Positions 26,361 through 37,889 of a DNA stretch of 64,000 nucleotides are shown here, piece by piece. Position 1 is the stretch's first letter, and every line of letters starts with the position of its first letter. Origin of the DNA: Manis javanica (taxonomy: Eukaryota; Chordata; Mammalia; Pholidota; Manidae); assembly GCF_040802235.1 (NCBI RefSeq), contig NC_133157.1, positions 29,963,501-30,027,500 on the forward strand, in the 5' to 3' direction. Both the position numbers and the translations under genes were made by a program. The notes under the pieces were generated by a model that was not told where the DNA came from, searched no databases, and saw only the letters and a list, made by a program, of their open reading frames with translations.

Positions 26361-26813
26361 GTGGCTGCGTCCACCCCACCGTTTCCTGGACTTGCCATTG
26401 GAATGAGGAGGGAGATGTCTAGGCTGGCATGTGCATACAGTGAGACAACGAATTTGACTGGATCTGTACTGTTGGAACTCAATCAGGAGTTGGGAGGGGT
26501 GCAAGTTGTAGCGCTCCAAAATCTTACGACTATAGACTATCTACGGTTAAAAGAACATATGGGATGTGAACAGATCCCAGAAATGGGTTGCTTTAATCTG
26601 TCTGATTTCTCTCAGACTGTTCAAGTACAGTTGGACAAAATCCATCATATCATAGACAAATTTTCACAAATGCTTAGGGTGCCTAAATGGTTTTCTTGGC
26701 TTCACCCAAGATGGCTGGTAATTATAGATTTGCTTTGTTTATGTCACCGTATTCCTATTATGTTAATATGTGTGCGTAAGTTAGTTAGTAGTTTAAAACC
26801 TATACATGCTTAA
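26361..26813 (+). pseudogene. ERV env transmembrane-subunit relic in copy A
   Basis: An open frame of about 150 codons without an ATG at its start. It shows the layout of a retroviral transmembrane subunit: a helical heptad-type stretch with ELNQELGGVQVVALQNLTTI, a disulfide-loop-like segment where two Cys are six residues apart (CEQIPEMGC), a Trp-containing membrane-proximal segment, and a hydrophobic span near the C-terminus. The surface subunit and fusion peptide are missing, so it is an incomplete fossil. Copies B and C share a deletion near 45244 and 56260 that shifts this frame. The family is not assigned. Confidence 0.7.
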
Positions 26814-27451
26814 GGTACTCTACAAGAAGATATGTCAAAGAAATAATCAATCCTCCCATGTTTTCTTCCATATACTACCTCTATAGCTTTTCTTCTTCCT
26901 TCCTAATTACAACCCTTAAATAGAATTCGTGTCTCATATCGAATTTACCGAGTATCATAATTCCTCCAGGTAGTAAAGATACCTCGAGACAAGTGCTGGG
27001 CATAGAAGCCACAGTGCATAAATCTGCAAAGAAGTAAAAAGCTAACCTTTTCAAACAATATGGCTTCTCTCTCACTTACCAACTTTACTTTTCCCTGTAT
27101 GGCCCCGGAAGATGACTGGTTAGCCAGAGGCGGGTAAGATTCCTCAAGGAAGGAACAACCTAAGACAGGCACAGTCGCAGGGGGGCCATCAGGTAAGAAA
27201 TCGGAGAACAACAGTGGTGAAGCTTAGAACCTCACCCCCCACCCCCCGTTTTGAGAGAAAGCTTCTCCATCCATGGATGTTTTATTGCCCTTTTCTAGCT
27301 CGGATTAGCACATAGTCTACAGGCACACACCTGATCATCTACAATTGCTCTCTTACAACACTAAACTATGTTTTCTAACTTTATCTTGCATCTACCTACC
27401 ACTTCAGCATTTTATTAAAAATAAAAATATTAATAATAATAAAGGGAGAAA

Positions 27452-27774
27452 TGTGGGATCCACATATAAATCAAGTATAAAAATCAAACGAATATTCATA
27501 TTTGACCTGATTGTTTATAGTTCATAATGCGTGATCAAAACTGAAAGTTTCTGTGATGAATGCCCTTATACTGTTCACCATGTAAGAACTTATTCACTAT
27601 GTAAGAATTCGTTCACCATGTAAGAACTTGTTCATTATGCTTCAGAAGATTGGAGACTGACGAGAATTAGGCTTGAGATGGATTAATGATTGTGCATTGA
27701 GCATTGACCCCCCTATACAGAATTTTATTGTTGTTAACAACCATTTGATCAATAAATATGAGAGATGCCCTCTC
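27452..27774 (+). repeat. ERV LTR (U3-R) in copy A
   Basis: A purine-rich tract (AAAGGGAGAAA, 27441-27451) precedes TGTGGGATCC, the expected layout of a polypurine tract and LTR start. The LTR has three near-identical 18-20-bp units built on TTCACCATGTAAGAA (27573-27630) and an AATAAA at about 27751-27756. It stops about 20 bp later at the poly(A) tail, so only U3-R is present, as in an RNA copy. Confidence 0.65.
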
Positions 27775-27787
27775 AAAAAAAAAAAAA

Positions 27788-28642
27788 TCTATTACAACTC
27801 ATTAACAAAAAGAAAAAAAACTACAAAATGGGCAAGAGATCTAAATAGACATTTTTCCAAACAAAATATTCAAATGGCAAATAAGCACATAAAAGATACT
27901 AAAATCACTAGGTATCATGAAAATGCAAATCAAAACTATAATAAGATACCACTTCATACCCAGTAGGATGGCCAGAATCAAAGTCACATAATAACAAGTG
28001 TCAACAAGGATACTGTAGGAAGCATAAAACTACAGCCACTTTTGAAAAGTCTGACAGTTCCTCAAAAAGTTAAACCCAGACATACCATTCAGCCCGGCAA
28101 TTCCATGACTAGGCATTTACCCAGGTAAGATTCAAACTCATGTCCACACAAAATCTTGCAACCAATTTTCAGGGCAGCCGAAAAAGTAGAAACAATCCAA
28201 ATATTCATTACTGGTAAATGAATTTGAATTTTTTTAATGTGGTATTATCCATTAAATGGAATTTTATTCAGGCACATAAAGGAACAATGTACTGATATAT
28301 ATTACAACATGAATAAACCTGGAAAACATTATGCTAAGCAAAGAAGCCAGACATTGAAGGCCACATATTATAGGAGTCCTCTTACAGGGAATGTCCAGAA
28401 TAGGCAAATCTACAGAGACAAAACAGGCAAGTGGTTGTCTAAGCCAGGGCAGAATGGGGAGATTAGGGAGTAATAGGTAAAGATTTATTCTTGAGATGAT
28501 GAAATGTGCTAAAATTGACTGGTGATTGAATATATGATTGAACTCTATGAATATACTAAAAACTACTGGACTGCTGAAAGCAAGAAATGAGAAAGAATGA
28601 AAGAAATAAAGTAGTAAGATCACTGACAAAAAAAAAAAAAAC
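27788..28642 (+). mobile_element. Old L1 ORF2/3' UTR fragment, right part
   Basis: It continues the L1 interrupted at 25731: TACAACTCATTAACAAAAAG, AAATGGGCAAGAGATCTAAA and GGAATTTTATTCAGGCACAT, then a 3' UTR ending in an A run at about 28628-28641. Many frame breaks are present. Confidence 0.75.
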
Positions 28643-29164
28643 ATCTCCACAAAATAAAATCAAACCAGGTGTTCAAAAGAAACAGTTACTATTGTTCTAA
28701 CTCAAGGAGAACTTTACTTCATTGGTCCTCATTTAAAGAGGGCACTTTTCATTACAGAGAACATCATCCTCGACAAGGCAGGTACAGTAAGTTTGGTCAT
28801 GTGATGAAGTCTACTAGGATTTTAAAAATAATGTCTTTCATGGTAGGCTAATGGCCAAGCTCAATAAAATAGAAACAGTTCCATAGGAGCCATAACAAGG
28901 TCCTACAGAGGCAGCTCTCTGATGGTTTAGCTTAATCCAAAGATTAAAATATGAATATCAAAAAGAATGTTTGGGCCATATAATATTCAGAAAATCTCTA
29001 TGGATATCATTTTCTGCAAATGACTTTTAGGTTAGACTCTTCAAATATCTGGAGTATTAACTTCTTCTGTTATTGACTAAAGGCAGATCCAGGTGTTTGG
29101 TTCTTCATCCCACTCTCCCTCCATAGTATCTCATTCACTCCCATGGCCTCATGTGCAGATGCAA

Positions 29165-30600
29165 TCACTCATCCAGTTTACATGTTTACTGAGCACCTGA
29201 TATATGCCAAGTACTGTGGTGGGCATTTGGGAAACATCAAGGAGCAACACAGATCAAGAACCTGGCCTGTTTACCCTCTAGCCAGGGGAGGGAGGGTCCA
29301 AAAACATGAGAAGTAAATTACATGGTCAGGTTGGATGGTGACATGTACTACATGAAGAGATGAGAAGACACACAGTTAAGAGAAATTACAAGTGCCAGGT
29401 AGGGGGACCAGGAACAGAAGACTACAACTTTAAATAAGGTGGTCAGGGTAGGCTTCATAAGAAGGTGACATGTGAGTTAAGATGTGAAGGAGGCGAGAGG
29501 CTCTTCCATGTGGACAACTGGGAAGAGAGCACACCAGGCAAAGGGAGAGCAGTGAGAAGATCCTGGGCGGGTGGAGCACGAGGGCCTGGTGTCCCCAGGG
29601 ACCAGCTATCATGGTGGCAGTGGAGTGGGCAAGAGGGAGGGAAGCAGGGGGCCAAGCCAGAAAAGAGAAGGGGCCAAACCATGCAGGGCTCCTGCTCAGT
29701 AAGATGGAGGAGCCCCTGGAGGGGGTTTAGCAGAGGAATGACATGGACTGACTTTTTATTTAAAAAGTCTCAGTCTGGCTGCTGTGTTGAATATGGACTA
29801 TAGAATGCAATCAGGGAGGCTACTGCAATAATGCCAGAGAGGAAAAAGGGTGGCCTGGACCTGGAAACACAGTGGCAACGGTGAGGAATAATCAAACTCT
29901 GGGTATAATCTGAAATAATGCTCAGAACTTCACACCTGCCTGGATATGAGAGAGAGAGAAAAGTCAAAGATGTATTGGAGTGTTTTGTCTGAGCCAATGA
30001 AAAGATGGAGTTGGCAACAGCTGAGATAGCAAAGCCTCAAGGTGGAACAGGCTTAGGGGAGGGGAAACAGATCAGGAGATTCACTTAGGTCCTGCTGAGC
30101 TTAAAGTGTCAGACATCTATGTGAAAATATCAAGGAAGGAGAGGGATCTATGAGTCTCAAGGAGAGAAGAGGTGTGGGATTTATGTACATTAAGAGTCAT
30201 GAGCACATGTCACATGAAGTCCTGAGTCTGGATGGAATCACTAAGGTGGAGGACCAGGCCTAGACCGTTCCTGCCAACATCAGAAGGACAGCGAGCAAAA
30301 GAGGAGCCCAATCAGGGCTCCGGCCAGGAGGTCGGAGAAAGCCGAGAGAGAGGGTAGGTAGTCCCTGGGGCCAAGTGAAGAACAACTACACACCGGAGGG
30401 AGGGAGCAACTGTGTCAAATGCTACTGGTCATTCAAAAGTAATTTAAGACTAAGAACTGACCACTGAGTTTAGTAACAAGAAGAGTCTCAGTGAAGTGTT
30501 GGGGGCAAAGCTTAGTGGAGTGGGTTCAAAAGACATGGGAAAAGTGAGGAATTGAAACAGACTACAGACAACTCTTTTGAGTTCTTCTCCAAAGGAAAGG
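29165..30600 (-). repeat. L2 LINE relic with reverse-transcriptase region (antisense)
   Basis: The longest L2 relic of the window. The plus strand has AAACCATGCAGGGCTCCTG, GGAATGACATGGACTGAC and AACTGTGTCAAATGCTACTG; the last is the complement of the SAAFDTV-type reverse-transcriptase motif. Many stops are present, so it is dead. Confidence 0.55.
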
Positions 30601-31439
30601 AAAGAAATGGGACAGTAGCTGGTAGGAGTGAGAACAAGAAAGAAATAAAATTGTACTTACAAATACATATTTAAAATATTTATACAAGGATAAATAATAT
30701 GGAGAAAAAGGGGGGAAACTGCGGGTAGGTGACAGTGAAGTCTGGAGGTTCTCTTCATATTGCTTCAACTTTCTCAGTGAACTTGGAAACAAGATCATCA
30801 GCCTAGAGTGAGGATGAGAGGGAGTACTGGCAATCCGAAAGGAGGGATCATTATAAAGCAGGCATCTAGGAGAGAAGAATGAATGGACTGAGGTTACAGA
30901 TTGACGCCTCATGGCATGTAGGGCCCACCTGGAGTATAAACATCAGTGAGACAAGTAACCCGGCAGTGTGCCTTTTGACAACAGCCATGTTCAGCTGTGT
31001 GGCACAGGTACACAGCAGGTGGGAAGCTGGAATGACCAGGATTCTAGTTTTGTCAAATGAGCATGATGAAGCAAGAGACAGACTACAGGGATGGACCATG
31101 GAATTTAACCTGAGTGAGGAGGGGACGAGGACATGCAGCAGGTGAGGGACCCTGAAAAGGTGACACATCAATAAAATGGAGGCCTAGTCAGGGAGAAGGA
31201 CTGCTGGGTAGGAACAAGAAGGGATGTGCTAGAGGCAGAATGGTTCCCAGCCGTACATCCTTAGCCTGTGTCTGTCTCTCGTGAGTCCTAAAACCAACAT
31301 ATAGTCAGGGGTCTGCTAGACACTCTTAAAAGGATAGCTCCCAGGCACCTGAGACCAACCGTATTAAACCAAATACATCCGTTTCCCCCAAACCTCCTCC
31401 CTCTTTCCATTATCTTTCCCCACTCGATTCTGCCTCAGC

Positions 31440-31800
31440 CAGAAACCCAGCAGACTCTCCTGATTCTTCCTTCCCATGACCCCCCACCAACCTCTATCCT
31501 CATACCCAGCTGGTCACCAAAACCTATGGATTCAACCATCTTATTTTCTCTCTGCAATTCATCTACTTATCTTGGTCCCACTACAGTTCCTTTATTTCAG
31601 GCTCTCACTTCTTAGTACTACACTGTCTTCTCCTGACTTTCAGTCTTCTAACACATTTTGCACAAAGCCTCCAGGATGGTCTTCAGATCTGACCACATCT
31701 TTCTTACTTAAATTCTTAGGTGGCACCTCACTGCCTTTAAAATAAAGGACAAGCTCCTGGAATGAAACAAATATTCCTGTAGGACCTGTTCCCCTCCCCC
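31440..31800 (+). repeat. Probable L2 LINE fragment
   Basis: Pyrimidine-rich sequence resembles the L2 region at 11590-12630, including CCAGCTGGTCACCAAAACC and TAGGTGGCACCTCACTGCC followed by AAAATAAAGGACAAGCTCC. The terminal tail is missing. Confidence 0.4.
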
Positions 31801-32399
31801 TTCAGGCTCAGTGCCTTGTCTTTAGTACCAAATCATCTCATTTATACCTATGAATGAGAGCAGATTTTTCATATTATATTTTAATTTATCACCTGTCAGT
31901 CTCTTCCACTATACTGTATTTTTTTTTTACCACAAGATCCCTGGATTCCTGCCATATCTGAATTGGAGACCCCAATGCCAGAGAGAATTTGGTACAAAGT
32001 AAGCAATAAATAAACACACACATTAGTGGTAGGATAAAGCTAGAATATTTTAACCTAATAATAGGACTGGCTAAAGATTGTTCATCCCTACTAGTTACTG
32101 CTACCCAAACACCCCCACCCATTGTGGAAGCTCCTGTGATGTTATAGCTGGATTCTTGTAGACACTGTAAATGCTTAGACAAAAAAAGATCAACCACTTT
32201 TTAGGAGTTGTAAGTGTGTAGAGATTCTTTAAGCATTTAGGAAACACTTCTGGTCTGGAGAAAAGGGAAAAATTGATCATCATCACATGTCATTCAGAAC
32301 ATATCTACTGACTACCTACTGGGCTGGTTCGGCGTACTGGGAAGATAGTGGTTAGCAAAACAGAGTGCCTAACCTAATGGCAGTTACAGTCTAATAATA

Positions 32400-32610
32400 T
32401 CAATCACTGTTTATTAAACACATACTGTGTAGAGGTATTGTCCTAAGCACTTTGCATATAGTATCTCATTTAATCTTAATAAAACTAGAGAAATGGGTAC
32501 TATTATAATTTTAGAAATGAGGAAAATGAGGCTTAAAATATTAAGTAACTTCCAAAGGGTACAGCCAATAATTGGCCCATGTGGTATACCTGACTCCAAA
32601 GCCTTAAACC
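32400..32610 (-). repeat. MIR SINE relic
   Basis: TTGTCCTAAGCACTTTGCAT, TCATTTAATCTTAATAAAAC and AATGAGGAAAATGAGGCTTA give the antisense MIR order. An antisense L2 end may lie just before it at 32285-32395. Confidence 0.55.
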
Positions 32611-33867
32611 ACCATACAATTCAATCTTCTTACTGTCAATTAGTAAATACCACAGAGTGACTTGGTGTCATTTTATTATCAGGACACCATCCTCTCTCAT
32701 CCCTCACTTTTAGGTATCTTGAAAGATGCCCCCTCCTCAGAGGACAACACAGTCTGAACTTCCATCAAGATATGTACCCCACTGTAGGACAAATACGGAA
32801 ATTCACTGTACAATTTTTTTTTAATTGGCATGTGCTCCTTTGTACAGCTGCATTTTTTTTTTAATGGTCAGGAAACAGAGGTGGTGGGGTAAGGGGAGCT
32901 AGTTCCTTCCAAGACAAGGACAACTTTCAATCAGGAAGAAGCCAAAGGCTTAACAAAGAATTATTTAGAAGTAACAGTTCGTAGTGTTTCATTTTGTTGT
33001 TTTAAAGCAGGTGAGGAGGAAAGGTCAGGAGAAGGGAGGTAAAGGAGTAAAGGGACCAGGAGACCTGATTTCAAATTGCTTTCTTTTACTTTTAGGAGAG
33101 AAGGATTTAATGTGTTTCTAGGTTACAGAACAAAAGGAAAGTATATTTCTCCATGTTTAGACTAAGAAAGGAAAACAAGGATTCTGGCCAAACTGTAAGA
33201 AGCAGGAGTGAACAGAAGGACAGCAAGCTCCCCTTGTCTGTGGGACTATTACCTGGCTAACTGGACCAACCAGAGGTAAGGATGAGCAGCAAGCCATTAC
33301 TAGTAGACTGACACAGACACAGCAAAAGCCCTGAGATCCTTAGGCTGAGTATCATGAAATCTGAAAGCTAGTTTTGCTGCTGTTGACCTTGAACCAAGTA
33401 ACATAACCTCTCTGGAATCAGACATTTGGAAGATTTAAACCCTTTCCATTTCCACCTCTTACTTCATATGTGGTTCTACATCCCTATCCCTTTATTTTTA
33501 CAAATTTAATTTTAGTATATATTTTGAGTTACATGTTCCCTGTTCTTAACACATTCTTTAATCCCTCAACCACCTTGTGACAGATTGCCAAAAAACCAAA
33601 ATTGTGTTAGGATACGGCATATTTTTTATATTAAAATATATATAACATAATATTAAAAAAATCTTAAGTCCATACTCTTTATAACACTAATACAGCATCT
33701 GTTTTTGTGTATTACCTTCCAATTTTTTCCAAATGGTGCTGATAATTTATTTTTTGACTCAAAACTGCAAATAAATACTACATTTTGACAATATTTAGTC
33801 CACCTTTTAAAGAGCAGTAATCACTGATGGAAAGTTTCTCACCTCTGATAAGGAGTTACTAACTTAC

Positions 33868-33991
33868 CTACAAGAAGCCTTCTGAGTAGAATAGATGAAT
33901 TCACATTTTCCATGGATGCAGTAACCATTGAGGTTTTCAGGACAAGGCATGTGGTTTCCAATATAAACATCTTCTCTTTGATCACTAGCAT
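33868..33991 (-). CDS. TMEFF1: TMEFF1 exon: first part of the EGF-like module
   Basis: A 124-nt exon between a TTTAAG acceptor and a GTAAGT donor. It continues in phase as ASDQREDVYIGNHMPCPENL, NGYCIHGKCEFIYSTQKASC, plus two bases of an Arg codon. Four EGF cysteines lie here (in MPCPE, GYCIH, GKCEF and ASC); the last two are in the next exon. The large intron upstream (33992-58503) carries most of the L1 insertions of the window. Confidence 0.95.
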
Positions 33992-34999
33992 CTTAAAAGA
34001 ACATAAATTAGTTCAATAAATAGTGGAAAGCAAATTGAAAAATACAGACTTTTCAAAGCTTCTGAGACAATAAATATATGCACCCTGTGCTGTGTAATTT
34101 GGAAAGGAAAATTAATTAGGAGGCTGGATAAGAGCCAAGGTTACATTAATGTCACAAACACAGCAGATAGACTGTTTAGAATCAAAGCATTTAAAAATAT
34201 TTGCAGGATGTGACTACTATGAATTACTGTCTAAAAACAATCTTCCAAAATCAACTGAATAAACAGCTACACATCTTTGCCAGAGAAATAAATGCTTCTT
34301 TGACTCACCTCAGTGACAGAGAGACTGTGTACACGACATTAGCTTTTGGAGAACTGGATGCACTACTCCCTCACCTGGGGGCTACAAAACCAGGGCCAAA
34401 GAACACCGGGATGGCAGAGGGCAAGTTATGAGACTCTGAAATTCTATGGTGGAAGGTTTATATTTGGAATGAAAGTATATCAAGCATATTGACTTCTTTC
34501 CAAGTGAAAATATCTTTAATGTTTTCTTCATACAGTTTTTCTTAGTATATGTTGTTTTAAAAACTTCAAATAATATAGGAAACAAATAAAAAAAGAAATT
34601 TACAATCACCTGAGATCCCTCTATCCAAAGAAAACTATTGTAAACATGTTGATGAACCTCTGCTCAGACTTTGGAATACTGATTTGAATGGAACTGAAGA
34701 AAATGGTAGCATGGTGAGTAATTCCACTGTCAGAAATGGGAAGAGAGGAAGGAAAGACAGACAGGGGCAGAAAGATGAAGACACGGGGACCCAGTCTTCA
34801 AAATCAATCAGATTCATGCATTTATTCTTTTTCTATTCCTCTCTCTTATATATTTACATATGCACATAATCATTTTCATACCCACACATTTTGGAATGGA
34901 TTTCTTTTTTACTGAGCTTTCTGGCATATACACTAATACATTAATCCTCAGCTCTACAGACCCAGAGTTCCCCAATATTTAAAGACCTGTCCATGTGTA

Positions 35000-35200
35000 G
35001 GGAAAATTCTCAGGCTTCCAACGGTTTCTTACAGTTTCAGCTCACAGATTCTGTGCATTATTAACTGTATGACGCTGAGCATACTACCCTTTCTAAGTCT
35101 GAGATTTCATATCTATAAAGCTAGGATCATAATAGGACCTCTACTCCATGTGGTTTTGCGAGGATAATGTGAGATAATTAATGCATGTACTAGGCCACAA
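35000..35200 (+). repeat. MIR SINE relic
   Basis: GCTGAGCATACTACCCTTTC, TTTCATATCTATAAAGCTAG and GCGAGGATAATGTGAGATAA match the MIR core and tail layout. Confidence 0.5.
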
Positions 35201-35689
35201 AAATAACCAGCCATCTATATAGCACATCATGTAACAGCAATGTCTTATCTCCCCAAAATATAAGTAAAGGTGTTAATATAATTTGAAGAATGTTAATGGA
35301 AACAAATTAAGGAATGGAACAGGAGGCTGTATATGTATGGGAAGGGGGAGAGCAAGGAAGTGGGAACAGAGGTGCCAAGTGTGAAGAAACCAAGAACTGA
35401 AAATGCAGATTTTCTGGAGATCAAAATTTACTTTTAAAAGGAAACATTTTTAGTGATTATTAAGCTCTATTAAGTTACATGTTAACTAGAGTAGAAAGAT
35501 ATGTCATCCCCTGGCAAGACCAAACTGATGCTTTTGCCTCAAAATTTATGTGTTTATTGTACTGATTTATGCCTAAACAAAGAGGTGAACTAGAAGGTGA
35601 GACCCAACATGTAAATTATCAATATTAAGGGTATCTCTGCTATTTTGTGACTTTGGTCAAATCACTTTCCTCTAAGGAAGTTGAATGAG

Positions 35690-36020
35690 ATCAGCATTGT
35701 CCAAAAGAAGCATAATATAAGATACATATATAATATTTTTATTTTCTAGTAGCATATTTTTAAAAAGTAAAAAAAAAAAATGGGTAATTTTAATCATGTA
35801 TTTTATTTAATCTAATATAACAAATAAATGTCATTTCAACATATAACCAATGTAAAAAAATTGTGATATTTTATACTTGCTTTTCCTAAATGTCTCCAAA
35901 ATTCCAGTGAGCACTTTACACTCACAGCACATCTCAAGACCAGCAAGCCACATTTCAAGTACTCCCTAGCCACATGCAGCTAGTAGCTACTACTACATAT
36001 GGCAACACAGAATAGATGAC
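35690..36020. repeat. Probable ancient DNA-transposon relic
   Basis: An A/T-rich stretch is followed by GCACATCTCAAGACCAGCAA and CTAGCCACATGCAGCTAG. I recognise this as an old non-autonomous MER-type repeat but cannot name the family from memory. Confidence 0.35.
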
Positions 36021-36884
36021 TTACTCATGTATCATTTACTGATCACCTTCCACATGCCAAGCACTCTGGTAGGTGCTGGGGATAGACAAATATTAAGACA
36101 CATCCTGTCTTCGAAAGGCTTATAAGGTCTCCATGAGCTCCCAAACTATAATTCTGTTGTGGCAAAATATATCAAGACCTCCTCTGGGCTGCTATAATCC
36201 TAGGCACCCACTTCTCTACTACCATACTCATGATATTATCTCATAACTATTTGAGATTTGTTAAATCAGTCTCTACCATGAGACTGTGAGCTCCTTGAGA
36301 ATCTACACATTTGTATTATTCATTTCTGTATTACTCCTAACATTTAGACCATAGTACTTTTCTTCCTACGGTTTCAAACTAAAAGTGCTGTTCCACGATC
36401 ACAACCAAGCCATAAGTGACTTGAGGAATGCAACTGTCTCCCATAGCACTCATCACCCTGCAACTTCTCAGAAGGTGATACACCATGGAGCGCATAATAC
36501 TGGGACTATAGAGTCTGAGGGTATGTACCAACCTATAACAATAAAGTCCTACAATGTACATAAAAATAGGACCATACAGATATACAGAGGCTATGGTATA
36601 ATCTGCCATAAGGAGGTCCTAGAAACAGCAGGAAATTTCAAGAGTAATGCAGAGCTAAAAACTAGCAGACAATTCCGCTACACGACAGCAATAAGAAAAG
36701 GTACCTAAAGAACAGGGTTTCAAGAAATTAACAAAGTATAGCATTTACCAAATGAATTAAAGAAAGGACATGGTATCAAGCTATAGACTAAGCAAAGTCA
36801 TATAAACATGGACATGTCCACCAACACTTTGAAGTCTGTGGCTATTAGAGTTTAAATTTAGCACTCTGCTCAATGTCAACACCA

Positions 36885-37290
36885 TTCATTTCATTACACT
36901 TACATACTATTTCTGCACATAGCCATGTGCTCAGTGAAGCTACAGAAGATATAAAGAAAAGGCATACCTGGTCCCTGCCCTTAAGAAGATTATAATCAGT
37001 TTAGGGAATCAATATAAAGATACAAAAGCTGAACAACACAAGGGAAGGGATCCCACAAAACAGTTTTACAATTAAATGTCAAAAGAAAGCTTTACAGTAC
37101 TAGATGCTATGGAAGTTCAAGTTCAAAGGAGAACTAGTTGCAGGTGAAATTACTCAGGGAAGGATTCATAAAAAGGGCAGGACTCAGCTTAGATCTCAAA
37201 GCATAGACAGATTTAGACACAGGACTCCTAGAAGCCAAAAGGAAGGCATAATGCACCCAGGGCTCTCAAGGACGAGAAGTAGAAGAACCT
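36885..37290 (-). repeat. Probable antisense L2 fragment
   Basis: CTGGTCCCTGCCCTTAAGAA and later GGAAGGATTCATAAAAAGGG follow the antisense L2 pattern seen at 12645 and 29165. Confidence 0.35.
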
Positions 37291-37464
37291 AGCAAGGGCT
37301 ATGTATTCACACTGGGAAGGGGAGCACATCAAAGTTGGAAAAGTAAACTGAAATCACATTACGGAAAAATTTGAACTCCAGGTAAGAAATGTTTTCTTAA
37401 GCATACAGACAAGGAAGGTACTACAGGCCTCCTAGATGAAAAGCAACAGACTGAAAGCCATGTT

Positions 37465-37679
37465 ACATAAATGACAGTGATTACCTTGGAGGATGGTGTT
37501 TAGGGAGAATAAGAAGTGACTACGGGTATGAGGTTCCTTTTTGGGGCAATGAAAATGGTCTAAAATTAGATTACAATGTGATGCTTCTACAACTCTAAAT
37601 ACATATTTTTTTAACCACCTGAATTGTACACTTCAAATAGGTGAACTTAATGGTACATAAATAATATCTCAAAAAGATG
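37465..37679 (+). mobile_element. Old L1 3' UTR fragment
   Basis: GATTACCTTGGAGGATGGTG, CCACCTGAATTGTACACTTC and GTGAACTTAATGGTACATAA show an old L1 3' end directly left of the D insertion. Confidence 0.55.
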
Positions 37680-37693
37680 TTAAAAAGTTAATT

Positions 37694-37889
37694 GGGGAAA
37701 ACAAATCCATTCACAATAGCATCAAAAAGAATAAAATACCTAGGAATAAACCTAACCAAGGAAGTGAAAGACCTATACCCTGAAAACTACTAGACACTCC
37801 TAACAGAAATTAAAGAGGACACTAACAAATGGAAACTCATCCCATGCTCCTGGCTAAGAAGAATTAATATCGTCAAAATAGCCATCCTG
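37694..37889 (+). mobile_element. L1 copy D, left part
   Basis: ORF2-derived sequence (GCATCAAAAAGAATAAAATA to GTCAAAATAGCCATCCTG) is interrupted by copy B at 37890 and resumes at 46414. Direct repeats TTAAAAAGTTAATT at 37680-37693 and 48151-48164 bound the whole D insertion, showing that D is a 5'-truncated L1 that arrived before B. Confidence 0.88.

Larger units (their letters stand above)
25732..27787 (+). mobile_element. Composite element A: short L1 3' end plus ERV env-LTR tail
   Basis: The copy starts in the L1 3' UTR (about 200 bp: GGGGTATTAAGATTAGCATG to GTGTAGATTAAAGATT). It continues with an A/GAAA tract (about 25938-25962), a unique 146-bp segment (25963-26108), a second A tract (26109-26122), ERV env and LTR sequence (26123-27774) and a terminal A run. 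It lies within an older L1. The target duplication is hidden in A-rich sequence and I could not define it. It is more diverged from copies B and C than they are from each other. Confidence 0.85.
24261..33867 (-). other. TMEFF1: TMEFF1 intron between the two EGF-coding exons
   Basis: A 9.6-kb intron. It carries an old L1 split by composite element A (25262-28640), antisense L2 (29165-30600), an L2 fragment (31440-31800) and a MIR (32400-32610). The stretches 24270-25260 and 32640-33860 show nothing further I can name. Confidence 0.8.

Noticed and set aside
27573..27630. Possible CRISPR-like array
   Set aside because: Only three units, no regular spacers and an LTR context in a mammalian genome.
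36385..36708. 107-codon frame in the large TMEFF1 intron
   Set aside because: No recognisable domain, splice context or repeat; treated as chance.
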